Positions 30,942 through 39,522 of a DNA stretch of 64,000 bases are shown piece by piece; position 1 is the first letter of the stretch; each line of letters begins with the position of its first letter. Under the pieces are notes generated by a model. That model did not search any database, was not told where the DNA came from, and saw only the letters and a program-made list of their open reading frames with translations. Origin of the DNA: Candidatus Saccharimonadota bacterium (GTDB taxonomy: Bacteria > Patescibacteriota > Saccharimonadia > Saccharimonadales > Saccharimonadaceae). Location of the stretch: assembly GCA_017524405.1 (NCBI GenBank), contig JAFWSJ010000018.1, forward strand, positions 47,543 through 111,542, in the 5' to 3' direction. The position numbers and the translations under genes were made by a program.

Positions 30942-31715
30942 ATGAAAAAAGTACTCTCTTTTGATATTGATCAAACTCTTAATATTGCTAAGACGCCTAT
31001 CCCGGACGAGATCGCCGAACTCCTCCGCGACCTCTTGGATTACTATGAAATCTGCCCTATTTCTGGCCAGAAATTCGACCAATTCCTCATCCAAATCGTC
31101 AATCGCCTAAAAGACGTCAATGTTACCAACGAACAACTAAAACACCTCCACCTCTTCGTCGCTCAGGGCACCCAGTATTACCGCTACAACGGCCAGGAGT
31201 GGGAGCAAGTCTACAACTACCCACTTTCTGACGACCAGGTCGCCGAAATCACCAAAGCTATCCAGCAAGCCGCCGAAGAACTCGGCTACTGGGAGCAGGA
31301 CAAGGTTGCTGAAGGCGACGAAATTATCGAAAACCGCCTCAGCCAAGTCACCTTCTCTGCCCTCGGCCAAAAAGCCGGCACCGAGGCCAAATACGCTTGG
31401 GACCCAGATTGCAAAAAGCGCGAAGCCATCGTCGCCCGCGCAAAAGAACTTGCCCCATCTTACGAGTATGAGATCGGCGGCACCACTAGTATCAACGCCT
31501 TTGTTCCTGGCATGAACAAAGTCTTTGGCATGACCCACCTCCTAGAAGAGCTAAACGTCACGAAGGAAGAAGTCCTCTACTTCGGCGATATGACTCAGCC
31601 AGGCGGCAACGATTATCCAGTCGTCCAAATGGGCGTCGACACTATTACCGTTCGCAGCCACGAAGACACCGCCTATGCCCTCCGCGGCATCCTCGCTATT
31701 GCCAAGAATAGCTAA
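30942..31715 (+). CDS. HAD-IIB phosphatase, phosphomannomutase-like
   Basis: 257 residues. HAD motif I FDIDQTLN (Asp nucleophile and general acid), motif IV FGDMTQPGGNDYPV, a capping domain between them with FVAQGTQYYRYNG and SYEYEIGGTTSINAF. The GGND variant and the cap match eukaryotic-type phosphomannomutases (PMM1/2-like) found in CPR genomes. The likely reaction is mannose-6-phosphate to mannose-1-phosphate for glycan precursors, or a sugar phosphatase. Start set at 30942, 6 nt after TATAAT (30930-30935); a longer frame to 30903 would start inside the terminator. Confidence 0.8.
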   Translation: MKKVLSFDIDQTLNIAKTPIPDEIAELLRDLLDYYEICPISGQKFDQFLIQIVNRLKDVNVTNEQLKHLHLFVAQGTQYYRYNGQEWEQVYNYPLSDDQVAEITKAIQQAAEELGYWEQDKVAEGDEIIENRLSQVTFSALGQKAGTEAKYAWDPDCKKREAIVARAKELAPSYEYEIGGTTSINAFVPGMNKVFGMTHLLEELNVTKEEVLYFGDMTQPGGNDYPVVQMGVDTITVRSHEDTAYALRGILAIAKNS

Positions 31716-31743
31716 TTCTTCTCGCTTATGCTAAAATAAAGAT

Positions 31744-32256
31744 ATGAAGAATCATCTTTTTGCGCGGGTGTTGCGTGCAGCAGGAAGACTTCTCCTTTTC
31801 GTGGGCGCAGTCTTTGATCTTGGGCTAATTGCTCTAGCAATCTATGCCATTATTTATCGAATTTATCATCCAAACGAATCCATTCCAGATCTTTTTGGTG
31901 CTACGCCGGTCTCCGATGCGGTTCGCACTACTACTAATACCGGCGATCCAAACCCAGCCCTCACCGTCGCTATCACAGTTGGCGCCATTCTCTTCACTCT
32001 CGCGCTCATTATTCTCGCAGCCCGCATTTACAACAACAGCCTCCGCAAATACATCGCGAAGCTCGCCAAGTTCTTCCACATCACTATCTTTGGCGCCGAA
32101 GTCGTCTTCTCGCTAATTATCTGGACGCTCGCGACTATCATTCTCCTCTTCATCTTCCCTGTCGCCAGCATCATCACAATCTTCGCTCTCATCGCTACGG
32201 AGCTTTGCTTCATCTTTGCTTGGACCGCCTACGGCCAGCCAAATTATAAACTTTAA
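31744..32256 (+). CDS. Four-helix membrane protein, unknown function
   Basis: 170 residues, not recognised. Membrane helices at about 10-36 (LLLFVGAVFDLGLIALAIYAIIY), 76-96, 110-135 and 138-162; a polar outer loop between the first two. ATG at 31744 follows TAAAAT (31732-31737, in a TTATGCTAAAAT box) by 6 nt. tpiA begins 12 nt after its stop, so both are co-transcribed. Confidence 0.75.
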   Translation: MKNHLFARVLRAAGRLLLFVGAVFDLGLIALAIYAIIYRIYHPNESIPDLFGATPVSDAVRTTTNTGDPNPALTVAITVGAILFTLALIILAARIYNNSLRKYIAKLAKFFHITIFGAEVVFSLIIWTLATIILLFIFPVASIITIFALIATELCFIFAWTAYGQPNYKL

Positions 32257-32268
32257 TCAAGGATTTCT

Positions 32269-33057
32269 ATGGACAACACTCGCAAAACTTACATCATCGC
32301 AAACTGGAAGATGAATTTCACTCCAGGCGAAGCCAGCCTTTATCTCAACAAGCTCGCGAACCGCTACCAACCAGTTCGCAAAGTCCAAGCCATCCTCGCT
32401 CCAGGCATGATTTCTCTCCAGACACTCTCGCTCCAGATCAATCGCCGCCAGTTCAAGCTCGCCGCTCAGAACTGCCACTGGCAAGATTATGGTTCCTACA
32501 CCGGCGAGGTCTCCCCTACCCAAATCCGCAGCTTCGTAGACTACGTCATCATCGGCCATTCCGAACGCCGCTACGTCTTCAATGAAACAGACAAGATCAT
32601 TGCTCAAAAAGTCTCCGCCGCCATCCGCAACGGCCTCACTCCTATTCTCTGCATCGGCGAAACCGCTCTCGAGCGCAAAGATGGCGAAACCAAAGCCGCC
32701 ATTTACGATCAGCTCGCCGCCGGCCTCAGTCAAGTTAGCGCCGAAGACATCGATAAAGTTATCATCGCCTACGAACCAGTTTGGGCTATTAGTAGCAACA
32801 AAGGCGCCAAGCCAGCCAGCCCACTCGATATCGAAGAAGCTCAACAACTCATCCGAAAACACATCGCTCGTCGCTATGACGCGCAGACCGCCGAGGACAT
32901 CTCTATCCTCTATGGCGGCTCCGTAAACAAAGACACCGCAGCCGGCTACCTCTCTATTGACGGCATCGATGGCCTCTTGATCGGCAACGCAAGTTTGATT
33001 GCTGACCAATTCTGTGCTATCTTAGAGGTAGCTAAAGGTGTCAAAAATGAGCGATAA
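32269..33057 (+). CDS. tpiA: Triosephosphate isomerase
   Basis: Interconverts dihydroxyacetone phosphate and glyceraldehyde-3-phosphate. 262 residues. Motifs: IANWKMNF (catalytic Asn and Lys), IIGHSERR (His), IIAYEPVWAI (catalytic Glu) and ILYGGSVN (phosphate loop). Complete glycolytic core enzyme of a fermentative lifestyle. AAGGA ribosome site before the ATG. The next gene overlaps its end by 11 bp. Confidence 0.96.
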   Translation: MDNTRKTYIIANWKMNFTPGEASLYLNKLANRYQPVRKVQAILAPGMISLQTLSLQINRRQFKLAAQNCHWQDYGSYTGEVSPTQIRSFVDYVIIGHSERRYVFNETDKIIAQKVSAAIRNGLTPILCIGETALERKDGETKAAIYDQLAAGLSQVSAEDIDKVIIAYEPVWAISSNKGAKPASPLDIEEAQQLIRKHIARRYDAQTAEDISILYGGSVNKDTAAGYLSIDGIDGLLIGNASLIADQFCAILEVAKGVKNER

Positions 33058-33820
33058 CAGTATAAATTACGATGAATTAGACAAAGCCGTAAATGCAGCA
33101 ATGAGCGCTCGCGAAACCGCTAAGGCCAAGCCTGCCGCTGCCCCAAAACCTGCAGAGCCAAAGAAGCCAGTTAGCCGTGGCATGTTCATGGATTTTGCCC
33201 CGCGCCGCTCCCAAGTCATCGCTCGCGTCACCACTACTACCCGTACTGTCGCTATTAAACCAGCTGCAAGGCCAGTTGCTGCACGCCCAGTTGCGCCGGC
33301 TCGTCCTGCTACCCCTGTTCGCCGCCCAGCCGCGGTCAAACCTGCTACCCCTCGTACCGCTGCCAACCCAGCTGCTAAGGCCGCTCATCTAGCCGCACAT
33401 CCAACTGCTAAGCCTGTCGCACGCCCGGCATCTGCTCACGCTGTCGCACCAGCTGTTCGCCCTGCTGCTCCAGCAGCAAAACCAGCCGCTAAGCCTACCA
33501 CAAAAGTCACTGCTGCCCCAAATGCAAATAATTATTCTCTCGGCGGCCGCTCTCCATTCTTGAATCCAAACGCTCAGGTCGAAAAGCGCCCTCTTGGCGC
33601 CAATATCCCAGAAACCAGCGCTTCTGCCCTCAAGAGCACCCACAATGTTTATAGCCACAAGAGCCCACTTCGCGACAAGACGAACACTGGCAAACATGTC
33701 GTTACCGAATCTCCAAAGAAGAAATCCGGTTGGCTCTGGACTTTGACTGTCATTGGCGTTATCGCCGCTGGCGCCGGTCTTGGCTACCTCGCTTACCTCT
33801 TGATTCTTGCGAATAAGTAA
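33047..33820 (+). CDS. Ala/Pro/Lys-rich tail-anchored protein
   Basis: 257 residues, no family recognised. Residues 20-165 are low complexity with repeated KPAARPVA-type motifs, rich in Ala, Pro, Lys and Arg, similar in composition to histone H1-like or wall-spanning tails. Residues 170-220 are less biased (GGRSPFLNPNAQVEKRPLG). A single membrane helix closes the protein (SGWLWTLTVIGVIAAGAGLGYLAYLLILANK), leaving the basic tail in the cytoplasm. ATG at 33047 chosen for the AAAGGTG site 6 nt before it; GTG at 33038 is the alternative. Could bind DNA or anionic polymer at the membrane (inference). Confidence 0.7.
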   Translation: MSDNSINYDELDKAVNAAMSARETAKAKPAAAPKPAEPKKPVSRGMFMDFAPRRSQVIARVTTTTRTVAIKPAARPVAARPVAPARPATPVRRPAAVKPATPRTAANPAAKAAHLAAHPTAKPVARPASAHAVAPAVRPAAPAAKPAAKPTTKVTAAPNANNYSLGGRSPFLNPNAQVEKRPLGANIPETSASALKSTHNVYSHKSPLRDKTNTGKHVVTESPKKKSGWLWTLTVIGVIAAGAGLGYLAYLLILANK

Positions 33821-33854
33821 TAATCTGATATAATTAGAAAAGCGTATCTCACTT

Positions 33855-33932
33855 GGTGGGTATAGCTCAGCTGGTTAGAGCGTCGGTTTGTGGCACCGAA
33901 GGTCGAAGGTTCGAACCCTTTTACCCACCCCA
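33855..33932 (+). tRNA. tRNA-His (GTG)
   Basis: Cloverleaf with the extra 5' G of tRNA-His (G-1 pairing C73), acceptor GTGGGTA/TACCCAC, anticodon loop TTGTGGC, T-loop TTCGAAC, encoded CCA. TATAAT box about 20 nt upstream. Confidence 0.95.
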
Positions 33933-33939
33933 GGTACGC

Positions 33940-34014
33940 GCGGGTTTCATATAACGGTTATTATGTGAGTTTTCCAAACTCAACATGAGAGTTCGACTCT
34001 CTCAACCCGCACCA
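33940..34014 (+). tRNA. tRNA-Gly (TCC)
   Basis: Acceptor GCGGGTT/AACCCGC, anticodon loop TTTCCAA, T-stem GAGAG/CTCTC with normal loop TTCGACT, encoded CCA. Seven nt after tRNA-His, same transcript. Its last 18 nt plus 3 following bases recur 188 bp downstream. Confidence 0.95.
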
Positions 34015-34205
34015 GTAGAATAAAAAACAACCCCACAGGGGTTATTTTTTATTCTACCAATATCGGAGTTCGAGAGAGGCGAACGTAGTTCGCCCGAAGT
34101 AGGAGCCGAGCGAAAGCAAGCGCTTTGCGCTTCTCTTTCCGAGGCGACGCCCTGAGGTATAGCATTTGCGCCAGCAAATGCGCCCTCTCTCAACCCGCAC
34201 CAGTA
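33997..34205 (+). repeat. Duplicated tRNA-Gly 3' end (21-bp direct repeat)
   Basis: The 21 bases 33997-34017 (3' end of the T-arm through the CCA and three flanking bases) recur exactly at 34185-34205. The 167 bp between them hold a terminator, hairpins GGCGAAC/GTTCGCC, AAGCGC/GCGCTT and GCATTTGC/GCAAATGC, and no gene. This is the pattern left by integration at a tRNA 3' end or by a small mobile repeat. Confidence 0.75.
34022..34050 (+). terminator. Terminator of the tRNA-His/tRNA-Gly unit
   Basis: AACCCC/GGGGTT hairpin with A6 before and T6 after; the inverted repeat extends outward to TAGAATAA/TTATTCTA. Confidence 0.88.
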
Positions 34206-34232
34206 AAAAACGACCCGAAGGTCGTCTTTTTT
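34205..34232 (-). terminator. Terminator of the pilMNO-pilB operon
   Basis: GACGACC/GGTCGTC hairpin with T-runs on both strands, overlapping the pilB stop codon. Confidence 0.88.
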
Positions 34233-35994
34233 ATGCCAAATCGCTCGACACGCGGTTCACTTCTTCGATCGTCGTAAGCCCAGCAAGCGCCTTCATTACG
34301 CCATCCTGGCGCATCGTGATCGTGCCCTTCATCTTCGCGACACGCATAATGTCGCCAGATGTCGCATGCGCCACAATCAACTTCTGAATATCGTCATCAA
34401 CATCAATCGTCTCAAAGAGACCAATACGACCTTTATAGCCACCTGGCGCGTCTTCGGTTTCAATACCCTTCACGAGCGTAAAGTGCGGCGAAGTCGCAAG
34501 CGGCAAAGTGCCATAGCCTAATTTTTCCGATACAATCGCCACATCGGCTGGCGTCTGCGGCAGCAAGTTCCCCACTATCTGCTTGATCGCCGCTGTTTCC
34601 ATTTCTGGCGTCTGGAACGATTCCTTACGTTCGGAAACACGACGCGCAAGACGCTGACCAATAACTGTATTCAAAGTCGAAGCAAGAAGGAACGGCTCGA
34701 TACCCATATCGAGAAGACGAGGCAAAATACCCGCCGCCGAGTTCGTGTGCAGTGTCGAGAACACCAAGTGGCCCGTTAGAGCCGCCTGCACCGCAAGGTT
34801 AGCAGTTTCCGCATCGCGAATCTCACCGACCATCACTACGTCAGGGTCCTGACGCAAGATCGAACGCAAACCCGAAGCGAAAGTTAAACCAGCATCAGTA
34901 TTAATCTGAATCTGGTTCACGCCATCCATCTTATACTCAACCGGATCCTCGAGCGTAACAATATTCACCGTTTCGTTCTTAATCTTCTTCACGAGCGCAT
35001 AGAGCGTAGTCGTCTTACCAGAACCAGTAGGACCAGAAGTCAAAATCATGCCGTTCGGACGCGAAATACCGGCCATCACATCTTTAAGTGCGCGACCAGT
35101 CATGCCCATTTCCTCTACTTCCATCGAAGTACCGCTCTTATCCAAGAGACGAATCACTACCTGCTCGCCCCAAACCACCGGCGAAGTTGCGATACGAAGG
35201 TCAATCTCATTATCGTTCACGAGCACCGAGAACTGACCATCCTGCGGTAAGCGGTGCTCATCAATCTTTAGCTTCGCCATAATCTTGATACGCGACACCA
35301 AGGCTGGCTCAATCGATTTCGGCAACTCCATCGTCTTGCGAAGCACGCCATCGACGCGGCAGCGAATAACCAAAGATTTCTCTAGTGGCTCAATATGAAT
35401 ATCCGATGCTTTCGACTTCGCAGCATAATCAAGAATCGAAGTAAGAGCCTTCGAAATCGGCGAGTCCTGCGTAATCGTCTGGACTTCCTTGCCGCCAGCA
35501 CCGGCCTGATCCTGCTCCTGTTCCCTCTCAGCTACGCGGTCGACATCCTTAAGGTCCGCCACATACTGCATGAGGGCGTTCTGAATACCAGCTTCCGAAG
35601 TCATCATTGGTCGCACGGCCATCTTCACGAGCGTGGAGATGTAGTCCATACGCTGGATGTTCGTCGGATCAATCACCGCAACAAAGAGCTGGCCATCTTT
35701 TTCGCCAAGCGGCACGACTTTGTGCGCCTTCGCAGTATCCTGCGGAATCTTCAAAAGTTTGTCTTTATCAAACTTAATATTGCGCAAATCGATATATGGC
35801 GTCTTCGTCACAATCGCCGTTGCATGCTGAATAATATCGTCCGAGGCGACACTCTTTGACTTCAGGGCAGCCAAAACCGGTTGACCGCTCGCCTCAGCTT
35901 CAGAATAAGTTTTCTGCGCAAGGCTCGAGTCAACAAGACCATCCTCAATGAGGAGTTTTACTACACTCTGTTCCTGCTCCTTCGTCAGAAGCAT
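34231..35994 (-). CDS. pilB: Pilus extension ATPase
   Basis: Powers pilin polymerisation. 587 residues: MshEN/T2SSE N-terminal domain (about 1-145, with IVTKTPYIDL and VVPLGEKDGQLFVAVIDP), a linker, then the ATPase with SKASDIHIEP (194-203), Walker A GPTGSGKT (321-328), DPDVVMVGEIRDAET (383-397) and His box STLHTNSA. The Cys-rich zinc motif that usually follows GQRLARR is absent (RRVSERKESF). Last gene of the operon; a GGGGGA site precedes its ATG. Confidence 0.95.
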   Translation of the reverse strand: MLLTKEQEQSVVKLLIEDGLVDSSLAQKTYSEAEASGQPVLAALKSKSVASDDIIQHATAIVTKTPYIDLRNIKFDKDKLLKIPQDTAKAHKVVPLGEKDGQLFVAVIDPTNIQRMDYISTLVKMAVRPMMTSEAGIQNALMQYVADLKDVDRVAEREQEQDQAGAGGKEVQTITQDSPISKALTSILDYAAKSKASDIHIEPLEKSLVIRCRVDGVLRKTMELPKSIEPALVSRIKIMAKLKIDEHRLPQDGQFSVLVNDNEIDLRIATSPVVWGEQVVIRLLDKSGTSMEVEEMGMTGRALKDVMAGISRPNGMILTSGPTGSGKTTTLYALVKKIKNETVNIVTLEDPVEYKMDGVNQIQINTDAGLTFASGLRSILRQDPDVVMVGEIRDAETANLAVQAALTGHLVFSTLHTNSAAGILPRLLDMGIEPFLLASTLNTVIGQRLARRVSERKESFQTPEMETAAIKQIVGNLLPQTPADVAIVSEKLGYGTLPLATSPHFTLVKGIETEDAPGGYKGRIGLFETIDVDDDIQKLIVAHATSGDIMRVAKMKGTITMRQDGVMKALAGLTTIEEVNRVSSDLA

Positions 35995-35995
35995 T

Positions 35996-36376
35996 TTATT
36001 CCCCCGTATCAGTATCTACCGTATCGTCGCTCAGCGTATCATCATCGAGAAGATCATCCGTATTGGAAGCATCTTCCTTCTTAGACTTATCGGAGTCAGC
36101 ATCGTCAGCCATCTTCGAGCGGCAAACCTTAGCGTTTGCATCCCAAACTTCCATTGGGCCACAGTTACCGACATAAACCTCAACCGTAGGGTTGATTGCA
36201 TCGACGTTAAACGATTCCTCGTCTGGTTCATCAACATTCGAACCAATGACGTCCATGTAGTCAACATTTACGACCCTCTCGTTCGGGTCACCCAACAATG
36301 CGTTGCCGAGGAAATACGAAACCACAGTCGAAACGAGAGCAATCATGATAACCAATGCTATGTCTGTGTTTTTCAT
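35996..36376 (-). CDS. Small membrane protein of the pilus operon
   Basis: 126 residues, not recognised by family. One N-terminal membrane helix (about 5-28, DIALVIMIALVSTVVSYFLGNALL), a middle part with two Cys (NCGPMEVWDANAKVCRS) that could form a disulphide outside, and a strongly acidic Asp/Ser/Thr tail. Its place between pilO and pilB equals that of PilP in Gram-negative operons, but no PilP similarity is seen. AGGAGG ribosome site; ATGA overlap with the pilO-like gene. Confidence 0.75.
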   Translation of the reverse strand: MKNTDIALVIMIALVSTVVSYFLGNALLGDPNERVVNVDYMDVIGSNVDEPDEESFNVDAINPTVEVYVGNCGPMEVWDANAKVCRSKMADDADSDKSKKEDASNTDDLLDDDTLSDDTVDTDTGE

Positions 36377-37233
36377 TTCTTTCTCCTCCTACCAGTACAT
36401 TTATCGCTCGTATCATCAGCACAAATCTTCTTCGACTTCTTTTCAATCTTAACCGCGTCAGAGTAGTATGCGCGATAAGTTGCGTTGAGCTCAATTGTCT
36501 CTGGAATATAAGTGTTGCGTTCGCTCATCGTGCCGCCTGCCCAGCTAATAGTAGCCGATGCAATATCAAAGTTACGAATCGAATTCTCAATCGTATCGAG
36601 TGCCTTGTGGACCTTTGCGCTACCATCGTTAATCGATACTGCGGCGCCAGTTGGCTTCAAGGACGTGTTGCTATTCGATTTACCATCCTTGTCGGTAAGC
36701 GTCACGCCTTCCACATCCGTACCAGAGATACCATCAATCACGATTGACGGATCGCTCCAGAGGAGTAACCAGTTCAAGCTTGCGAGCGTTGCCTCGTCGT
36801 TCATCTGGGATGGCAAAGCATCAGGAATCACGCGAAGAGCCGTGCAAGTGCGGCTAAGCTCTACGTCTTCAATCGAGCTATTTGCATCGATGGAGCTAAT
36901 TGAAAGTCCAGCACAATCGCTAGAGCGCGTACGCGCCACGACTTCGAGCGCGCCATTGTCGCTAAGCTCATTTACTCTCTGCGAAACAGTCTCGAGATTT
37001 TTCTGAATCTGCTTGTAGTTGCCAATAATCGTGTTCTTCTCGCCGATCACCTTGGCATTGAAGGCAATAACCTTCAAAAGATAAACCGCACCGACAACCG
37101 TTACACCGAGCACGACTGAGGCCGCACAAACTGCTACGAGCATATTGCGCTGCGCTTTATCGATCTTTGCCCACTTTGCAAATGCGACACCTTTGCCGCG
37201 ACCGCCAGCTTTATTTAGCTTTTTCTCCGCCAT
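36373..37233 (-). CDS. pilO: PilO-like assembly protein
   Basis: 286 residues. Basic cytoplasmic start, one membrane helix (about 33-57, LVAVCAASVVLGVTVVGAVYLL), then a coiled-coil stretch (GEKNTIIGNYKQIQKNLETVSQRVNEL) and a periplasm-side or outer domain, the PilO plan. Identification rests on this plan and on gene order pilM-N-O, not on strong motifs. Start at 37233 chosen for AAGGAGGGC upstream; 14 more residues are possible without a site. C-terminus is unusually basic (GRRRKK). PilM-N-O forms the inner-membrane alignment complex of type IV pili. Confidence 0.7.
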   Translation of the reverse strand: MAEKKLNKAGGRGKGVAFAKWAKIDKAQRNMLVAVCAASVVLGVTVVGAVYLLKVIAFNAKVIGEKNTIIGNYKQIQKNLETVSQRVNELSDNGALEVVARTRSSDCAGLSISSIDANSSIEDVELSRTCTALRVIPDALPSQMNDEATLASLNWLLLWSDPSIVIDGISGTDVEGVTLTDKDGKSNSNTSLKPTGAAVSINDGSAKVHKALDTIENSIRNFDIASATISWAGGTMSERNTYIPETIELNATYRAYYSDAVKIEKKSKKICADDTSDKCTGRRRKK

Positions 37234-37234
37234 A

Positions 37235-38431
37235 TTAGTTGCCCTCCTTATCCGCAGCTTCAGTGAACATGTCACGAACCTGGATGTAGCTGTCCGTCAC
37301 GTTCTGGCGTGTAGGACCAATCACCTGAACATGCTTGTTGCGTGCTAGGAATACGCCACGCGTAATCGTAATCGTCGCCGAGAAGGATAGAACCATCTTG
37401 TCCTCACTGTTGCGCCCGTAAGAAGAATCACCAACGTTTGGTTCCTCCGAAAGCAATGGGCATTCTTCGAGCGTTGCCTGCTCGTCAAACTTGCCATTGT
37501 CGTTGTACTGCATACAGCTACTCTCGAAGTAATAACCCTTCGTCGTGCTATCGCCGTATTTATCCTTACCATTGCGGTAGTTTTCCATATCAGAACGATC
37601 ATTATAAGTGCGGCGAATGCGAATATCTGTAATATTCTCTTCGTTTAACTTTCTGTCGCTAGTCGTCGTTGCCGCCGAAGCGCTATTCTGCTTGACGGTA
37701 GGAACAACCGTTTCCTCGTCATCGAGGAGCCGCTCTTCTTCGGATTCGCTCTTCTCTTCTTCTTTCTCGATCATCGGAGCTTCACAACCTGGCTTGCCCT
37801 TGTGGTAAATACCAAAGGTTACGCCGTTGCTATCGGTCTCTTCGTCAACACAGAAGCTTGGAATTTCCACATATTCGCCAGATTCCTTATCGTAACGCAT
37901 ATAGTTACCGTAATCGTAGTACGAGAGTTTTGCGTTCTTCTTAAATGCCTCAAGTGCGCGATAACCGATGTTATTCGAAGCACTTGCAATTGCATCGAAG
38001 TAAAGCACGTTGTTGTTGATGTTCGTACTGAGCTGAGAGATCTTAACTTCGTTCTCGCCGGTCGGCAAAATCACATCAAGAATACCGAATACGCGAGAGA
38101 ACTTAATCTTATTGTTGTTGAGAAGTGAAAGATTATTCATCTGATCTTGGATCGTGAGGAGCTCCTCGGCGTTGCGGAATTTCAAAACCGCAGTACCGTA
38201 ATCCTTCGTGTTGCAGGTGCCGCCCTTCACGACGCCATCTGCGCGGCAAGCGATTTCCTTATCTTGCATACTAAGTGCGACGCCCTGGCCGCCAGTAATA
38301 CCAAGCATGATGAAAATCACGCCGGCACAAGCCGCAGCAACGATGATGCAGATGAAGATAACTAGGTTGCGAATGCGAAGCTTCTTGAGAAGCTCTGCTT
38401 TTACATCTGGGACAAGACTAATTTCGTACAT
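37235..38431 (-). CDS. pilN: PilN-like assembly protein with large insertion
   Basis: 398 residues against about 180-200 for canonical PilN. The N-terminus fits PilN: short cytoplasmic ISLVPDVKAELLKKLRIRN, which binds PilM, and one membrane helix (about 23-47). The start of the outer domain has FSRVFGILDVILPTGENEVKISQLS, as in PilN. A charged, low-complexity insertion (Glu/Ser-rich, about 225-285) and Cys-containing segments follow before the final strands (MVLSFSATITITRGVFLARN). Just 3 nt after pilM and before pilO. Confidence 0.75.
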   Translation of the reverse strand: MYEISLVPDVKAELLKKLRIRNLVIFICIIVAAACAGVIFIMLGITGGQGVALSMQDKEIACRADGVVKGGTCNTKDYGTAVLKFRNAEELLTIQDQMNNLSLLNNNKIKFSRVFGILDVILPTGENEVKISQLSTNINNNVLYFDAIASASNNIGYRALEAFKKNAKLSYYDYGNYMRYDKESGEYVEIPSFCVDEETDSNGVTFGIYHKGKPGCEAPMIEKEEEKSESEEERLLDDEETVVPTVKQNSASAATTTSDRKLNEENITDIRIRRTYNDRSDMENYRNGKDKYGDSTTKGYYFESSCMQYNDNGKFDEQATLEECPLLSEEPNVGDSSYGRNSEDKMVLSFSATITITRGVFLARNKHVQVIGPTRQNVTDSYIQVRDMFTEAADKEGN

Positions 38432-38434
38432 AAA

Positions 38435-39481
38435 CTACCTCGTATTTGTCCTTTCCGCTAAACCAATCGCCACCGAGAACTCAGCTGCAACCTGCGAAAG
38501 CGCTTGCTGCTGCTGTGGAGTAACTTTCACCATCTGCCATGGGTTGCCCTGAATCGTCTGAATACCAGTCTTTGCCTCGATATATTCGGGCAAGAATGGA
38601 ATCACACCGGCGAAGCCAGATAGGACGATACCGCCAACCTGGACATTTGGATATTTCGTCTGGAAGAAGCGAGCGGATTTCGTAAGCTCAGAAGCAAAGT
38701 TTTCAAGCGTGCTATCGAGCGCGCGGAAGACCTGGCCATCGAGCTTGTCTTGAGCAAGGCCAAACTTCAAGATGAACTGACGAGCCTGGCTCTCTTTCAC
38801 GTTAAGTGAGTTAGCAACCGTGCGAACTAGTACAGATAGACCGCCTGGGAGCATGCGAACGAGTCTTGGTGCGCCATAGACAATCGACAAGTCGGTCGAA
38901 TCTTCACCGAAATCGATAATCAAGCGTGCATCAGTTAACCCTGGAGGGGTCAACGAGCGAGACATTGCGATGGATTCTGGTTCCTGGGCTACTAGGTTAA
39001 AGCCGAAGGATTCCACGCTTTCCATCTTCTCTTCTGCATATTTAATCGACGTACAAGACAAAAGTACCTCGGTTATGGCTGGATCATTTGGGCTTGGACC
39101 AATAATTACGTAGTCAACTTTTGCATCCTCGACTGGCATCGGGATGTATTGATCGATGTGATACTTAATGATCTTCTCCATCGATTTTCTATCTTGCGTT
39201 GGTACCTCAACAATCGCCGTGAAGGTCTTATTCGATGGAAGACCGAGCGCGATATTTTTAGTTTTGATACCTGCTTGCTGAGCAGCGCTAACAATCGTCT
39301 CACCGAGACGACGTTTTCCAGCGTCGCTACTATCTTGTAATATTTGGCGATCGACTGGCACATATGCAAAACGCTGCAAAACCCAGCCGTGTTGTACACT
39401 GCCGGATAATTCAATCATTCTAAGTGCGTCTGTACCGATATCTAATGCAAAGAAATCGCCCACACCATAACCTAGACTCAT
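38435..39481 (-). CDS. pilM: Actin-like pilus assembly ATPase
   Basis: 348 residues, normal length. Actin/FtsA-like fold: FFALDIGTDALRMIEL (phosphate-1 loop), IALGLPSNKTFTAIVEVP, DARLIIDFGEDSTDLSIVYG (phosphate-2) and GGIVLSGFAGVIPFLPEYIE (adenosine motif). PilM binds the cytoplasmic tail of PilN and links the alignment complex to the motors. ATG at 39481 lies 6 nt from TAAAAT (39488-39493, in CTTATGCTAAAAT); first gene of the leaderless operon to pilB. Confidence 0.93.
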   Translation of the reverse strand: MSLGYGVGDFFALDIGTDALRMIELSGSVQHGWVLQRFAYVPVDRQILQDSSDAGKRRLGETIVSAAQQAGIKTKNIALGLPSNKTFTAIVEVPTQDRKSMEKIIKYHIDQYIPMPVEDAKVDYVIIGPSPNDPAITEVLLSCTSIKYAEEKMESVESFGFNLVAQEPESIAMSRSLTPPGLTDARLIIDFGEDSTDLSIVYGAPRLVRMLPGGLSVLVRTVANSLNVKESQARQFILKFGLAQDKLDGQVFRALDSTLENFASELTKSARFFQTKYPNVQVGGIVLSGFAGVIPFLPEYIEAKTGIQTIQGNPWQMVKVTPQQQQALSQVAAEFSVAIGLAERTNTR

Positions 39482-39522
39482 ACCTTTATTTTAGCATAAG
39501 CGAAAAGAAAAATACAATTATT

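Noticed and set aside
32257..33009. 250-codon open frame opposite tpiA
   Set aside because: Antisense to a complete triosephosphate isomerase; codon bias toward C-ending codons keeps the opposite frame open.
34002..34193. 63-codon minus-strand frame between the tRNA-Gly repeats
   Set aside because: It covers terminators and hairpins, includes the tRNA end and has no start signals.
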